In this document: piece after piece, positions 33,843-47,529 of the stretch | Numbering within the stretch: the first letter of the stretch is position 1 | Layout: each line of letters begins with the position of its first letter | DNA from: Glebionis coronaria | Taxonomy: Eukaryota; Streptophyta; Magnoliopsida; Asterales; Asteraceae | Direction: 5' to 3' | Assembly (NCBI GenBank): GCA_025667525.1 | Contig: CM046876.1 | Location: 478,722,557-478,786,556, forward strand | Length of the DNA: 64,000 nucleotides | The notes under the pieces: generated by a model | What the model was told of the DNA's origin: nothing | The model's database searches: none | The model's input: the letters and a program-made list of their open reading frames with translations, nothing else | Made by a program: the position numbers and the translations under genes

Positions 33843-35935
33843 ATGTTGGATCTTGGATTTAATCACACGATTGATAATAATAGAATTTATGTTTTCAAAG
33901 ATGGTTTATTCTATTTTGATGCAATTTCTATGAATGGTGTTTTTGAAATTAACATGCATGATAATAATTCCAAGAGGAAAAATAATTATGTTTTTAGCAT
34001 GAATAAGAAGAGAAAGTTAGACAAGAACTCTTCTTATCTTTGGCATTGTAGACTTGCCCATATTGGGAAGACACGCATACAAAAGCTTCAACGTGATGGT
34101 CTTTTGGAAAATATCAATGATGAATCATTTGATAAATGCGAATCTTGTATCTCTGGAAAGATGACCAAGAAACCTTTTAATAGCAATATTGAAAAGGCTA
34201 CTGAACTACTTGGTTTAATACACACTTATGTGTGTGGATGACTTAGACATGTGTCAAGGAAAGGTGCTAGCTACTTCTTAACGTTTACGGATGATTATAG
34301 CCGTTATGGTTATGTTTATTTACTTAAGCATAAACATGAGGTCTTTGAAACATTCAAAACGTTTAAAGTAGAAGTAGAGTTACAACTAGGAAAGAAGATT
34401 AAAGCTCTTCGTTCTGATCGAGGTGGTGAATATTTAAGTCAAGAGTTTAAAGATTATTTAAGTGAGAATGGAATTGTTCAGAAACTTACTTCTCCATATA
34501 CTCCACAACAAAATGGTGTATCTGAAAGGAGAAATCGTACATTATTAGATATGGTGCGATCTATGTTTAATCTTACAACTTTACCATTATCCTTTTGGGA
34601 TTATGCTCTTGAATCTACTGTTCGCATTTTGAATATGGTTCCCACAAAAAAGGTTGATAAGACACCATATAAACTATGGCATGGCAAGAAGCCATATTTG
34701 TCTTATTTAAAAATATGGGGTTTTGAGGCGTATGTGAAACGTGACTCTGGAGATAAACTCCGACAACGCTCAATAAAATGTATCTTTGTAGGTTACCCTA
34801 AGGAAACTATGGGTTACTACTTTTATTATCCGGCTGAGAATAAAGTAGTTGTGGCTCGGTATAGAGACTTCCTTGAAAGTGATCTTGTAAATCAAGAATT
34901 CAGTGGGAGAAATTATGATCTTGAAGAAATTCAAGAAGATACATTGCCTTCTGAAAATACTAGCGAAGAAATTCCTGTAGAACCAGAAAGTCTGGGAGTT
35001 CCACCGGAATTAATTCCTCCACGTAGGTCTCAAAGAACCATACGTGCGCCAGACAAACTATGTCTTTACATAGAGGATGATGAGGAGGAAGTAGGGGATC
35101 TTGGTGAACCTGCTAACTATCGATCCGCAATGTCTGATCCAGAAAAGTCAAAATGGATTGTTGCGATGAATGATGAAATGAAATCCATGGAAATCAACGA
35201 TGTTTGGATTCTTGTAGACGCGCCTAAAAATGCTAAAGTAGTGAAAAATAGGTAGATCTACGAGAAGAAAACCGACATGGATGGTGAAATACAATCCTAT
35301 AAAGCACGTTTAGTAGCTAAAGGTTTTACTCAAACTTTTGGCGTAGACTACGAGGAGACATTTTCTCCTGTAGCAGACTTACGAGCTATTAGGATTCTCA
35401 TAGCTATAGCAGCATACTATGACTATGATATATGGCAAATGAATGTTAAAACTGCCTTCTTGAACAGTCGCTTAGATGAAGACATGTATATGCAACAACC
35501 GGAAGGGTACGTTGATCCTAAATATCCAAAGCGCGTGTGAAAACTTCAAAGATCTATTTATGGTTTGAAGCAAGCATCACGTCAATGGAATAAGCGATTT
35601 GATGAAGAAATCAAAAAGTTCGGATTTATTCAAAATCGTGATGAGCCATGTGTATATCGCAAAGCTAGTGGGAGTAATGTAGTGTTCCTAATTTTATATG
35701 TCGATGACATATTAATCATGGGAAGTAACATTCGAAGACTTAAGGAAGTTAAGGATTATCTTGGTAAATATTTTTCTATAAAGGATTTAGGAGATGCTGC
35801 ATATATTCTGGGAATTAAAATCTATCGAGATAGAAGTAGACGGTTAATTGGTCTTAGTCAAGATGCTTATATTGATAAGATATTGAAGAGGCATAACATG
35901 CATAACTCTAAGAAAGGTTTTCAACCGATGGAGCT
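33843..35935 (+). pseudogene. Ty1/copia pol of the plus-strand element: integrase and partial RT
   Basis: A single frame with only stop codons as lesions (about 34239, 35253 and 35538). GAG-pre-integrase: LWHCRLAHIG with CESC (34040-34150). Integrase core: the first catalytic Asp of the usual H-T-D-V-C-G block is Tyr here (TYVCG), then RSDRGGEY and SERRNRT are intact. RT: VDYEETFSPVADLRAIR-type block, WQMNVKTAFL, MQQPEGY, IYGLKQASRQWNKRF and the catalytic YVDDILIMGS at about 35695-35725. The frame ends at QPMEL where the next element begins at 35936. The stop at 35253 falls where a Trp is usual. Confidence 0.87.
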
Positions 35936-38900
35936 TGTGAGAACTCATATTTTTCCCGGTAATTAAATTATTCTTTTATTCGTACTTCTCGATTTTATAA
36001 TGTTTTACTTGTTCCTCTTTACTTTTTCATACGTAAATCCTGAGATCTCGGCAATTTTAATTAAATTATATTTTAATTAATTTTCTGATTATTGATAATA
36101 TTTTATTCAGAATATTATAAAACTTTTATTTTTATTTTTCTAAATTTATTTACTATAGTAACTCGAACTTTAAAATTAATATTTAGACCGAGTTCTAATA
36201 CTATTTCAAATATTCGGACCAATATTAATTAATCAACTTCTATTTATCATCTTTGTTTTAAAAAAAAAATATATTGAATTCTCGATTAAACGCAAGGTTA
36301 GGATTTTAACGCATCGAAAACGTGCCTTTTATTAATTATCGGCAAAGTATAAGTCCGCTCATCGACCGTAAATATCATCGTTATGACATAGAAATATTTT
36401 CTATTTTCGTCGTTTTAATTTCTCGTTTTACGAGCGTTTTTTTTATTTTTTTTATTTTATGTTTTACGTTAAACCTTTAGGCGTCATTCGTTAATTAGAC
36501 GTGTTAACGTTTATTAAATTATAAGACCTCGTTAATTATCAAAATATCAAAGTTCTCCGAATATCGAAATTTTTATGTCATATTGAACGTTTATTTTTCG
36601 TGTTCCACGCGTATCTTTCAAATCGCATAACTTTTAAAATATCGGGTGTCAATAATATCCGCTTTTGCTAAATTTAACACAAAATGTTAAATTTTAACAA
36701 GTAAATACTATCCTGATACCCACTTCTTGGGTCTAGGACACCGCACATCCAACAAAGAGGTGACGTGCTTTGCTTTTTGGACACCTGGTATGTATATTTG
36801 CAAGCTTAACATCACCAATGAATATAATTATTATCATCCCATTTCAACTAGAAAATGATATACAACACTCGATTCTCTCTTTTGGTTTTGATGAGCCAAC
36901 ATAGAACACCAACACAAATTCATTTTCAATATTTACCAAAATATATTATCATAAACTATAGGTTAAGCTCCTTGTTACTATTTTGATTATTCTTAAAAGA
37001 AAAAGGAAGCTTGATCAACATTTTATTAAGGTATCTTGAGGCTGAAATAAAAGCCATATTAAAGAGTTTATTTCTTGGTTAAAGGTTTGATTTGGAGTGG
37101 TTAGAAAGTTGATCTTAGAGGCTTGTGGTGGTGATGTTGATTTGTAGACTTATTGTTAGCAATATTTTCTTGCATTTTTTAGAGGTCCACACTCATCCTT
37201 TTTAATTTCTATTATATATTCTTATTATGTACTTTTATTTATCAAATCAAATAATTGATGTAATAATTGATTTGAGTGGTTTGGACATTATATTCATGGT
37301 TTAATCTTAAAAATTATGTTAAACAAGCCTTAAGTGTTTATTGTTTCTTAGAATTTGATCAGTTACAAAACGAGTATAATTAGTGGGTTATAAGCATTAT
37401 ATAAAAATTTAGGGAGTTAGCTATGTGTTTTGTGGTGATTTTTCCGGGTCGCTCGTCTCGTGACGATACCCGATGATTTAGATATGGGTGAAACGATAAA
37501 AATGTCAAATCTGAACATGTTGTATAAATCGTCTAAAAACTTATAGATTCTTACAGAACCAATGCAAAAGGCAAAACTATAGGTTGTAGATAAAATCATG
37601 AAGAACTAGAATCAATCGGATAGTTTACCAATTCATTACGGTTTGAAAATGGCGGCCAAAACCGTGAAACCGAACATTGCTGTTCAAAAACAGCCTTGAC
37701 CCGGGTTGATGTTTTGATTATTTTAACCCTTTTAGCATGAAACCATAAGTAATCGGAGCTACTAATCTTTATAGTAGACTTAATTTCGGTAATGGGAATA
37801 TGAAAACCGAGTCGGGACTCATTACGGTTTAGAAATGATCACTTAAATACCGGGGCATGTTGTAAAATCGACGTATTTGAACCGCAACAATAAAATATGT
37901 AACTTGGCTTTTTTATATATAAAACCTAAGGTGGTAGGATCTATTTATCGGGAAGTTGAGACCCGTTCATATACTGAGGGTTAGAGAACCCGAGACCTGA
38001 CCAACGTAAGATTTTAAGTCAACAACGTTTGGAGGCGTTTTATAACCCGTAATGCATATAAAGTGGATTTGGGTCATAGAAGCCCAACATACACTTATAT
38101 TAGCTATTGGGCCATCGTTGAGCCTGAGATTTATAATATGTTTAGAGTTTAATACTGGGACTGAAATGGACTAAAGTCATAATAACTTGTGATGGGCCAC
38201 TAATGGGCTTAACGGTCATAATGAGACTTTATATGGTAGATTGTCACCAAAAGTCTTATGAAAAGTTTTTACAAAACTTATACAATATCCAAACATAGTA
38301 AAGTGAACTATTTACATATATATATATGATATACTTCTCGTCTCGAACCTAAGACGCGTCTCGTCATGATTAGGTCTCGGTCGGTCATATGTCGACCATT
38401 GGGTGTCTCGCTTTCGATCAATGGGAGTTTGATATCTCGTGAAGTCGTGTATCGACTATTGGACATTTGTTCCTTGATCTACGTGTAATAGCTATATCAG
38501 GTGAGTTCATAGCCACTTTTTACTACTTATACATTGTTTCTAAACGCGGGGTGAGATTTTACATGGTGGAACACATTCATTTAAAACTGTATGCTATCCA
38601 GAACTTGTATGCTATCCAAAACTTGTATGCTTATGCTTTCCAGAACTTGATGATTTCCAACAGATTTTCATTATTATTATTGCTTTTAGTTATAGCCCTT
38701 AAGTTTCCTCTCTTGATCATGAACCGTTAATTTACTTGTGTTACTAAGCGCGAATGTTGTGGGTGGATCCATCGGGATTGACAATCCCCGTCCCATGTTG
38801 CGGTTGTTTAACCATGACGCATTTCATTTGTTTATACTTGAGTATTTGGGCTGAATACTCACTAGAGGAACTTACATTGAGTTAAGCTTCGGTTCATGAA

Positions 38901-39399
38901 CTAAATAGCAATAATAATGGTTTCGGACTATGGTTATCGTACGTAACCATTTTCCCTATTTCTTGTTTTACAAATAAATGCTTGTGTTCCACATCTTTAC
39001 TGCTAAACCTATGAATATCACTCAAGATTATGTTGACGATTTTACATGTTTAATCTCGGGTATTATTACTTAGCTTTTCTTGGATGGGAGCCCGCATGAT
39101 ATTTTCGCAGCTTGGAGATTTCTGCGTTATATTTTAAACTTTGGTTCTGGTAAAAGCTGTCAGAAGTTTATCATATATTATTGGTAACCATATATTACAA
39201 AACCATGTTTAAATAATAGATTTTTTCCGCTTATAAAACTCTAGGACCTTTGTTTAAAAAACTCTGATCTTTTATGATGTAATGTAAATGTTTTATTACG
39301 TTAATTTTTATGTCAACTGTATTTTATTGATACTTGTACCATGACGTGGCGCCCCCATGTTGCCTACCTGTTTTCTTGCCTGATTTTGGGGGTCTTACA
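35936..39399 (+). repeat. 5' LTR of the LARD-like element
   Basis: TG...CA ends. It carries a short tandem tract of about 18 bp (TGCTATCCAGAACTTG-type units) near 38590-38660, whose copy number and order differ from the second LTR. A 60-codon minus-strand frame at 37417-37599 is present in both LTRs only because they are duplicates. Confidence 0.88.
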
Positions 39400-39414
39400 G
39401 ATTGGTATCAGAGC
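39400..39414 (+). promoter_or_regulatory. Primer binding site of the LARD-like element
   Basis: TGGTATCAGAGC starts three bases after the LTR end, matching the initiator-Met tRNA complement exactly. Confidence 0.88.
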
Positions 39415-42400
39415 GATGGTTATAGGGAACTGAGTCGTTTTCAAAACTTAGTCTATAATCGAAAGTTCAAATATTTCATGTATCTAAGTGTCAAACACAG
39501 AATCTGCCATTGCTGTTCGATATATGTGCGGGTAACTCTCTAATCCTTATTATTTACTTTTAATTATAGTTTTAGTATTTCATCTATTGATTATATTTTG
39601 AAATATTACATTACCATAATAACGATAATTACTATCTCATTTCAAAGCCTATGTGCTTCATGAATTATCATTTAATACTACTTGATTACATACGCTCTTA
39701 CTGCATATCTTGAATTATTGTTTTTGTGAACTGATCTTATTACAATGATTTTATAATGTTATGACGATACATACTTGTATTCAGAGCGCGTATGCTGCCG
39801 ACTTTTTATACTCACTTTTCTGAGTACTATTGCTATTTCATTTATGCGTGATGCGACTGACCTCACATACTCGTTCGTTTTGGACCGCTTGTTTTTCTCG
39901 ACTCAGTGTTACATTTTGTCGTATTCTCATGATACCATTGTTCGGGATTAAATAAGTGTTGTTGTTTTCAATGAAAATTTTGATTTTCATTTTACTCCCA
40001 TGCGTGTTACTTTCATTGTTAAACCTCTTTAAAATATCTATTTAGATATACATATTACTTTCCGACCATTTGTGACTGGATGTCTTGAAAAATAGTCTAT
40101 AGACCATTGTGTAGCCCAATGAGTCTCCGAAAAAGACTAAAGGACATCATGTGAGTCACACATCTCGAAGCATTCCTTGAACCCGTGTTGAATAATATCG
40201 TGAGTTTTCGTAATCTTAATTGACCCTTACGTTATCGTTTTACGGGACACTCGAATATCGATTAAATATTACTTCATTGACCATTCTACATTTCGATTTC
40301 GAATTACAACGTTCGTTTGTATCTTGAAAACATCATCGCTATCTTGTAATTCATCCTCTATTACGCGACGATTGTTTGGAACACGATTGTACTTCTATAA
40401 ACTTGTATCCTCCCTTTTCATTTAACCTCCTCGCTCCAAGAGTGTGACCCGTTAATCTTCCAATTCTTTCTCGATATGTCTTGTGATTTTGAAAAAAAAA
40501 AATCACACTGCCAAGAGATCTTCTTGCATTGCATCTCGAAATCTAAGACACGGGTGTCATGCGTCGTTTTTGAATTCTTAGTTTATCGTTGGCATTCTTG
40601 AACCATTTCTATACTGTGTTTTCTTTACATGATTAATTACGCAATTTATTCTTTTTCGTCTTTATGGAATCCACAAGTCTTGTGTGTATATTAATTTTGG
40701 GTTATTATGAAATTTGGATTTAATTTCAAACTGTGTCAAAAAAATATACTTTGTACACAAACTTTACAGGAAATTTATCAGTGTCGAGAAAATATTTTTA
40801 TAACTTTAGACATAAAAATATATATTTCTACTTGTTGAGACGTCCGTTTAGGACATAATATTTTACTAGTAAACATTAAAAAAAACAAGCAAGTTATGCT
40901 CATTTGGGATTGTAAAATTTAAGAACTTATTTCTGCGTAGTTCTTAAATATCATTTTGTTGACAGATTTAAATGCAAGGGCATTTTCGTCCATTTTTGAT
41001 CCGTTTCAAGTCTCTAGTAAAACTAGAAAGTTGTTCAAAACATCGTTTTACATCGAGTTGCATTAGACTTCGAGTCTTAGAATATCATTTAGTGAATCAA
41101 TTGGTTTGGTCAATCCCAAAAGGTAAAAGTTTACTAAAAAGTCAAAGCTGGTAGAAATTTTGAAATAGGGTTTTTAGGCGTTTTTGAGTTCGTGTGAGCT
41201 CGTAAAACTTTAACTAATGTTATTTTACAACCATGAAACAATGATTGCGATTGAAAACGTTAAAATAGTGCATATTTATGTCAAATAAATAACGATGTGC
41301 ACACATATGGATTCCTCTATCTTTCTTTTATATATGACTTAATTGTCTTTCTAAGTTGTCTTTCTTTGCTTCTATCGTACCACTGATTTGGACCGAGGTT
41401 GAAGTTCTTATTTTCATCATTCGTTATCCTTCTTGACACGTGACTCTTGACAATTCCGGCTAAACCTCTCGAAACCCTATCACTTTGTAACCATTTCATT
41501 GGTTGTCTTGAACTACTCCTTATTTCCCTCTTGTAACTCACTCGCTAATTTTGTAAACTATTATCATGTTACCATATAAACTCAAACTGGTCTTGTTTGT
41601 GAATCATTTTACAAAAGGGTTCATTTGGTCTTTCTTAAATAATTGAATGCTATCTTATAAAATTAATTTATATTAATTTTACGATGTAATTCCTCAAATT
41701 GTTCAACGATTGGTCTTATAAAGAACCCTTGTAAACATAAAATAACATTGTTGAATTAAATATCTAGCCAGTAACTTATTGGCGAAAAGTTTCATAAAAT
41801 ATTTTGATTCCTGTTTTTTTTTACAAATGGCATTATATACATATTTTAAATAATATGACCTGTAATACTGATTTGACGAAGTTGAGCATCGCATTGCTAG
41901 TCCTAAATTATGCATGGCCTGATCACCTATGCTTAATTTAGAAGGAGCCATGCTACGCCAAATAGTAGTCACCTTAAATATTTAACCAAGAATCAACTTT
42001 TTAATTATGTTTCTTAAAAAGTTAGATAAATGTAAATTTTGGAAATTTTTACATTTTATGCGAGTATCAACAGTTCGCGACTTACACATATGAACCCTTA
42101 TCTTTTCTTGAACAAAGTACACGCCTCAAGCACATATTTTCTTACTCAACGATCTTTGTTTAACTTGTTACCTCATTTTTGTTCGTGACATAATTCTCGT
42201 TACCAATTGTCTAATTTCTTACCATTGATACCAGACTTGAAAATTTCAATGTTTTCATGCTTATTCATTTACCAACCTTTCCTATCTATTTTGGTAGACC
42301 TTCGAAACGCCTCTAGACGCGAATAGTGATTTATGACGGGACGTGAACGATAAATTCGTGTAACTGTTATGATTATGTGTTAGACTCTATCATTTTGAAA

Positions 42401-42776
42401 TTCATTCGTGTGAATTATGTGTTGATTTCGTCCTTCATGGCTAGTGTTGTTCAGTTTACTTGAATTACTATCAAGAAACTTCTTAAGAATTTTCTGTGAT
42501 TCGAAAATTTATTGTGTGGCTTTTCTATTTCGATCGTGGATCGACCATCGAACACTTAATAAGCCGTTGTTGGTGACACCAACTGCTCTCAAGAAGTGAT
42601 GACTCGCTAAATCCTTGTTTATTATTATTTTGTTCATCGACGCGTCTATTCTATCACGTTTGTTAAGAATTGGTACGAATTTCGTTTTATTCCCTCGTGC
42701 TATTGCTAGTCATTTGTTTGCATTTTCTTCCGTCTCCAGTGGAACTCTGGGGACCAGAGTTCCTCTAGGGGGCGAC
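39415..42776 (+). other. Internal region of the LARD-like element, no coding sequence
   Basis: 3.4 kb of AT-rich sequence with no frame longer than about 90 codons and no recognisable gag or pol motif on either strand. The last 15 bases are the polypurine tract. Confidence 0.75.
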
Positions 42777-45588
42777 TGTGAGAACTCATATTTTTCTCGG
42801 TAATTAAATTATTCTTTTATTCGTACTTCTCGATTTTATAATGTTTTACTTGTTCCTCTTTACTTTTTCATATGTAAATCCTGAGATCTCGGTAATTTTA
42901 ATTAAATTACATGTTAATTATTTTTCTGATTATTGATAATATTTTATTCAGAATATTATAAAAAATTTATTTTTATTTTTCTAAATTTATTTCCTATAGT
43001 AACCCGAACTTTAAAATTAATATTTAGACCGAGTTCTAATACTATTTCAAATATTCGGACCAATATTAATTAATCAACTTCTATTTATCATCTTTTTTTA
43101 AAAAAAATATATTGAATTCTCGATTAAACGCAAGGTTAGGATTTTAACGCATTGAAAACGTGCTTTTTATTAATTATCGGCAAAGTATAAGTCCGTCATC
43201 GACCGTAAATATCATCGTTATGACATAGAAATATTTTCTATTTTCGTCGTTTTAATTTCTCGTTATACGAGCGTTTTTTTTATTTTTTTTATTTTATGTT
43301 TTACGTTAAACCTTTAGGCGTCATTCGTTAATTAGACGTGTTAACGTTTATTAAATTATAAGACCTCATTAATTATCAAAATATCAAAGTTCTCCGAATA
43401 TCGAAATTTTTATGTCATATTGAACGTTTATTTTTCGTGTTCCACGCGTATCTTTCAAATCGCATAACTTTTAAAATATCGGGTGTCAATAATACCCGCT
43501 TTTGCTAAATTTAACACTAAATGTTAAATTTTAACAAGTAAATACTATCCTAATACCCACTTCATGGGTCTAGGACACCGCACATCCAACAAAGAGGTGA
43601 CGTGCTTTGCTTTTTGGACACCTGGTATGTATATTTGCAAGCTTAACATCACCAATGAATATAATTTTTATCATCCCATTTCAACTAGAAAATGATATAC
43701 AACACTCGATTCTCTCTTTTGGTTTTGACGATCCAACATAGAGCACCAACACAAATTCTTTTTCAATATTTACCAAAATATATTATCATAAACTATAGGT
43801 TAAGCTCCTTGTTACTATTTTGATTATTCTTAAAAGAAAAAGGAAGCTTGATCAAGATTTTATTAAGGTATCTTGAGGCTGAAATAAAAGCCATATTAAA
43901 GAGTTTATTTCTTGGTTAAAGGTTTGATTTGGAGTGGTTATAAAGTTGATCTTAGAGGCCTGTGGTGATGATGTTGATTTATAGACTTATTGTTAGCAAT
44001 ATTTTCTTGCATTTTTTAGAGGTCCACACTCATCCTTTTTAGTTTCTATTATATATTCTTATTATGTACTTTTATTTATCAAATCAAATAATTCATGTAA
44101 TAATTGATTTGAGTGGTTTGGACATTATATTCATGGTTTAATCTTAAAAATTATGTTAAACAAGCCCTAAGTGTTTATTGTTTCTTAGAATTTGATCAGT
44201 TACAAAACGAGAGTTTTAGTATAATTAGTAGGTTATAAGCATTATAAAAAAATATAGGGAGTTAGCTATGTGTTTTGTGGTGATTTTTCCGGGTCGCTCG
44301 TCTCGTGACGATACCCGATGATTTAGATATGGGTGAAACGATAAAAATGTCAAATCTGAACATGTTGTATAAATCGTCTAAAAACTTATAGATTCTTACA
44401 GAACCAATACAAAAGGTAAAACTATAGGTTGTAGATAAAATCATGAAGAACTAGAATCAATCGGATAGTTTACCAATTCATTACGGTTTGAAAATGGCGG
44501 CCAAAACCGTGAAACTGAACATTGCTGTTCAAAAACAGCCTTGACCCGGGTTGATGTTTTGATTATTTTAACCCTTTTAGCATGAAACCATAAGTAATCG
44601 GAGTTACTAATCTTTATAGTAGACTTAATTTCGGTAATGGGAATATGAAAACTGAGTCGGGACTCATTACGGTTTAGAAATGATCACTTAAATACCGGGG
44701 CATGTTGTAAAATCGACATTTGAACCGCAACAATAAAATAGGTAACTTGGCTTTTTTATATATAAAACCTAAGGTGGTAGGATCTATTTATCGGGAAGTT
44801 GAGACCCGTTCATATACTGAGGGTTAGAGAACCCGAGACCTGACCAACGTAAGATTTTAAGTCAACAACGTTTGGAGGCGTTTTAGAACCCGTAATGCAT
44901 ATAAAGTGGATTTGGGTCATAGAAGCCCGACATACATTTATATTAGCTATTGGGCCATCGTTGAGCCTGAGATTTATAATATGTTTAGAGTTTAATACTG
45001 GGACTGAAATGGACTAAAGTCATAATAACTTGTGATGGGCCACTAATGGGCTTAACGGTCATAATGAGACTTTATATGGTAGATTGTCACCAAAAGTCTT
45101 ATGAAAAGTTTTACAAAACTTATACAATGTCCAAACATAGTAAAGTGAACTATTTACATATATATATATGATATACTTCTCGTCTCGAACCTAAGACGCG
45201 TCTCGTCATGATTAGGTCTCGGTCGGTCATATGTCGACCATTGGGTGTCTCGCTTTTGATCAATGGGAGTTTGATATCTCGTGAAGTCGTGTATCGACTA
45301 TTGGACATTTGTTCCTTGATCTACGTGTAATAGCTATATCAGGTGAGTTCATAGCCCCTTTTTACTACTTATACATTGTTTCTAAACGCGGGGTGAGATT
45401 TTACATGGTGGAACACATTCATTTAAAACTGTATGCTATACAGAACTTGTATGCTATCTAAAACTTGTATGATATCCAGAACTTGTATGCTTTCCAAAAC
45501 TTGATGATTTCCAACAGATTTTCATTATTATTATTGCTTTTAGTTATAGCCCTTAAGTTTCCTCTCCTGATCATGAACCGTTAATTTA
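42777..45588 (+). repeat. Truncated 3' LTR of the LARD-like element
   Basis: Matches 35936-38730 with scattered substitutions and a few 1-9-bp indels. The last 670 bp of the LTR are displaced to beyond the inserted Tekay element. Confidence 0.88.
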
Positions 45589-46020
45589 TGTAACACCCCC
45601 AAGTTGGTCAAATGCAGCGGAATAGTAATTGGAGTGTTACTTGCGTGGATCGATAGCACATAGCATATAGAGCAATGATCATAAATATCACTTTGAAACA
45701 TATTACATGAATTAATCGTACACATTTAGTATCTTGTCTGAAATAAAACCACGTTTATTATAAAACAGAAATAAATATCCCAGCCCAATGGTAAACATGA
45801 TGCTTCCTAAAATGCTGGAATCCAATGCATGAACCTGCTTACTTTCCTGAGAGAACATAAAAGTAAAATGTGGGGGTAAAAACGAGGTTGGTGAATTCAC
45901 AGGTTTAATTAATTAAATAAAGTATCAATATGCAAAGCACCACGAAGGTAGCAGGACATCACAGCCCAACGCTACAGTAGTTCCTACTGCCCTGTAATAG
46001 AAGCTAGACATGATTCTCAG

Positions 46021-46747
46021 TAGGAGTGAGCATAAAACCGAAAAACCGAACCAAAAACCGAAAAACCGAAAAAAAACGCCCAAAAAAACCCGCCCCATTT
46101 CAAAAACCGAAGGGATGGTTTTCATATTTTTTTAAAACCAATGATTGGGGCGGTTTTTGGTTGCATGTATAAAACCGAACCGAAAAAACCACCTCGCCCC
46201 ACTTAGGTCTTCAAAATTAATATACTTTTATATCTTTAGATAGTTCTACTTGTGATATTTCTAATATATTTAGTTTTTTTCTTTTTGTTTAAATATACAC
46301 ATTTGTAAAACATTTTAATGTAATAGATCATGATTTTTTTTCACCTAAACTTTGTTAGATTTGTGATTCCTATATACGAGTTCTCATTATGATTTTTAGT
46401 TTTTTTTTATAATTTGATGGTAGCTAAAGTTGTTATTATTGTAGTGTATATAATTGATTGAAATTATTATTTTTTGTTGCAACTTGCAATTATTACGAAT
46501 TTAATTTGTGTCGAAAGTGAACGACTAATAACGTGGTTTTTGTAAATAGAAAACGACCCAATGCGTAAAATGAAAGGAGAAAAAAAACCGAAAAAACCGA
46601 AACCGAACCGCTATAATGAAAAAAACCAAAAAACCGAAACCGAAAAAACCGAATTCAAATGGTTTGCAATATGTAAAAACCGAAGTTTGCGGTTTGGTTT
46701 TTGGTTTTAACATAAAACCGCCCCAAACCGCCCCATGCTCACCCCTA
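46021..46747. mobile_element. hAT-type MITE, 727 bp
   Basis: Termini TAGGAGTGAGCAT and, inverted, TAGGGGTGAGCAT. Exact 8-bp target duplications ATTCTCAG at 46013-46020 and 46748-46755. Subterminal regions are packed with AACCGAAA/ACCGAAC short repeats (about 46030-46190 and 46580-46735) around an AT-rich centre. Non-coding. Confidence 0.93.
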
Positions 46748-47107
46748 ATTCTCAGTAAGCCCATTTGGGTCTATCCTGATTGAGGTTTCCCTTAATCCGA
46801 CAATGACATAAACCTGCTGCTCGGCCTAAGCAATACGTGACAGCTGATCACGACAGGCCGGGTGTTGTCAATACCCGAATAGATCTATCCATACATTTCG
46901 CGCTACACTATTAACTAATACAGTCCACGGGAATGAAGCAAACAGTAGGCAAATAAATTGTTGTTGGCTGTGCATGCTTGCATATAAATAGTTTTGTATG
47001 TTTTCTCCCCCAGTTATAAAACAGTAAAGATGGGGCCATGAACTCACCTTAGTGATAATGAGGTAGTGAGGATGATGTCACAGTATAGTCACAGACTGGA
47101 GAAATTA

Positions 47108-47457
47108 TGAAGGTCTACGAAATTAATGGCCTATTCTATATCATGGATTTGATGGATTAATATGGATTTGGATGGTTGATTGATTGATAAATAAAGAAGA
47201 GATGAAGGAAGGAGATGAGGGATTAGAGAGAGAAAGGAGAGAAAAGGGGAAATATAGAGAGAGAAAATAAAGATGGAATGAATAAGTGAAATGACAATCA
47301 ACAACACCCCTCCTAACATGCTAGGAGGGGTTATATATAGCCCACCCTACATGTGGGCTATATGGGCTATACTTAAACTAAATGGATCACGAGCCCATTA
47401 CATAATTATCGTTGGAGCGACCGATCCTTCATAAATACGTAAAACGTATTTCTAACA
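47108..47457 (-). repeat. 3' LTR of the gag-only element, with two hairpins around the TATA box
   Basis: TG...CA ends. It contains CCCCTCCTA/TAGGAGGGG (47307-47315, 47322-47330) and ATATAGCCCAC/GTGGGCTATAT (47335-47345, 47353-47363), perfect 9- and 11-bp stems. The minus-strand TATA-like TATATATAA lies between and overlapping them (about 47331-47339). Confidence 0.92.
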
Positions 47458-47484
47458 ATCTCCCCCTAAGGGAGGTCGCTCCAA
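47412..47484 (-). promoter_or_regulatory. Polypurine tract/LTR start enclosed by an 11-bp stem
   Basis: TTGGAGCGACC (47412-47422, inside the LTR) pairs perfectly with GGTCGCTCCAA (47474-47484, internal). The 51-nt loop contains the LTR start and the tract AGGGGGAGAT (minus strand, 47458-47467). Priming of plus-strand DNA there is established for LTR elements; a role for the stem is inference. Confidence 0.85.
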
Positions 47485-47529
47485 GAAACAAAGTTCTAAA
47501 TAGTCTATAACTCGTGATCTATGCTAACT

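Larger units (their letters stand above)
30377..35935 (+). mobile_element. Ty1/copia retrotransposon, decayed, 5' LTR to middle of RT
   Basis: A probable 5' LTR (30377-31151) is followed by a PBS, a 1.5-kb leader, gag and pol on the plus strand. The RT gene stops abruptly at 35935, where a non-coding LTR element has inserted with the pentamer GAGCT (35931-35935) as its left target site. The missing RT end, RNase H and 3' LTR should be found beyond the right edge of the window. gag and pol carry many stops and at least two frameshifts. I cannot assign the copia lineage. Confidence 0.82.
35936..45588 (+). mobile_element. Non-coding LTR element (LARD-like) with 3.46-kb LTRs, 3' end cut
   Basis: A 2.8-kb segment starting TGTGAGAACTCATATTTTT at 35936 is repeated from 42777 with very few differences. 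The first copy ends TCTTACA at 39399, followed by a PBS (TTGGTATCAGAGCG), so it is a 3464-bp 5' LTR. The internal region (39400-42776) ends in the purine-rich TCTAGGGGGCGAC just before the second LTR. No retroviral domain is found in any frame, so the element depends on another element's proteins. The second LTR stops at 45588, in the middle of GTTAATTTA, where a TGTAACACCC-starting element begins. The left target pentamer is GAGCT; its partner is outside the window. The superfamily is not provable without coding sequence; PBS and ends suit gypsy. Confidence 0.85.

Noticed and set aside
41317..41541. Lys/Arg-rich 74-codon frame within the LARD-like interior.
   Set aside because: No gag or other domain features and no similar neighbour; likely chance.
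37417..44444. A 60-codon minus-strand frame conserved at 37417-37599 and 44262-44444.
   Set aside because: The two copies are the two LTRs of one element; identity reflects duplication at insertion, not selection.
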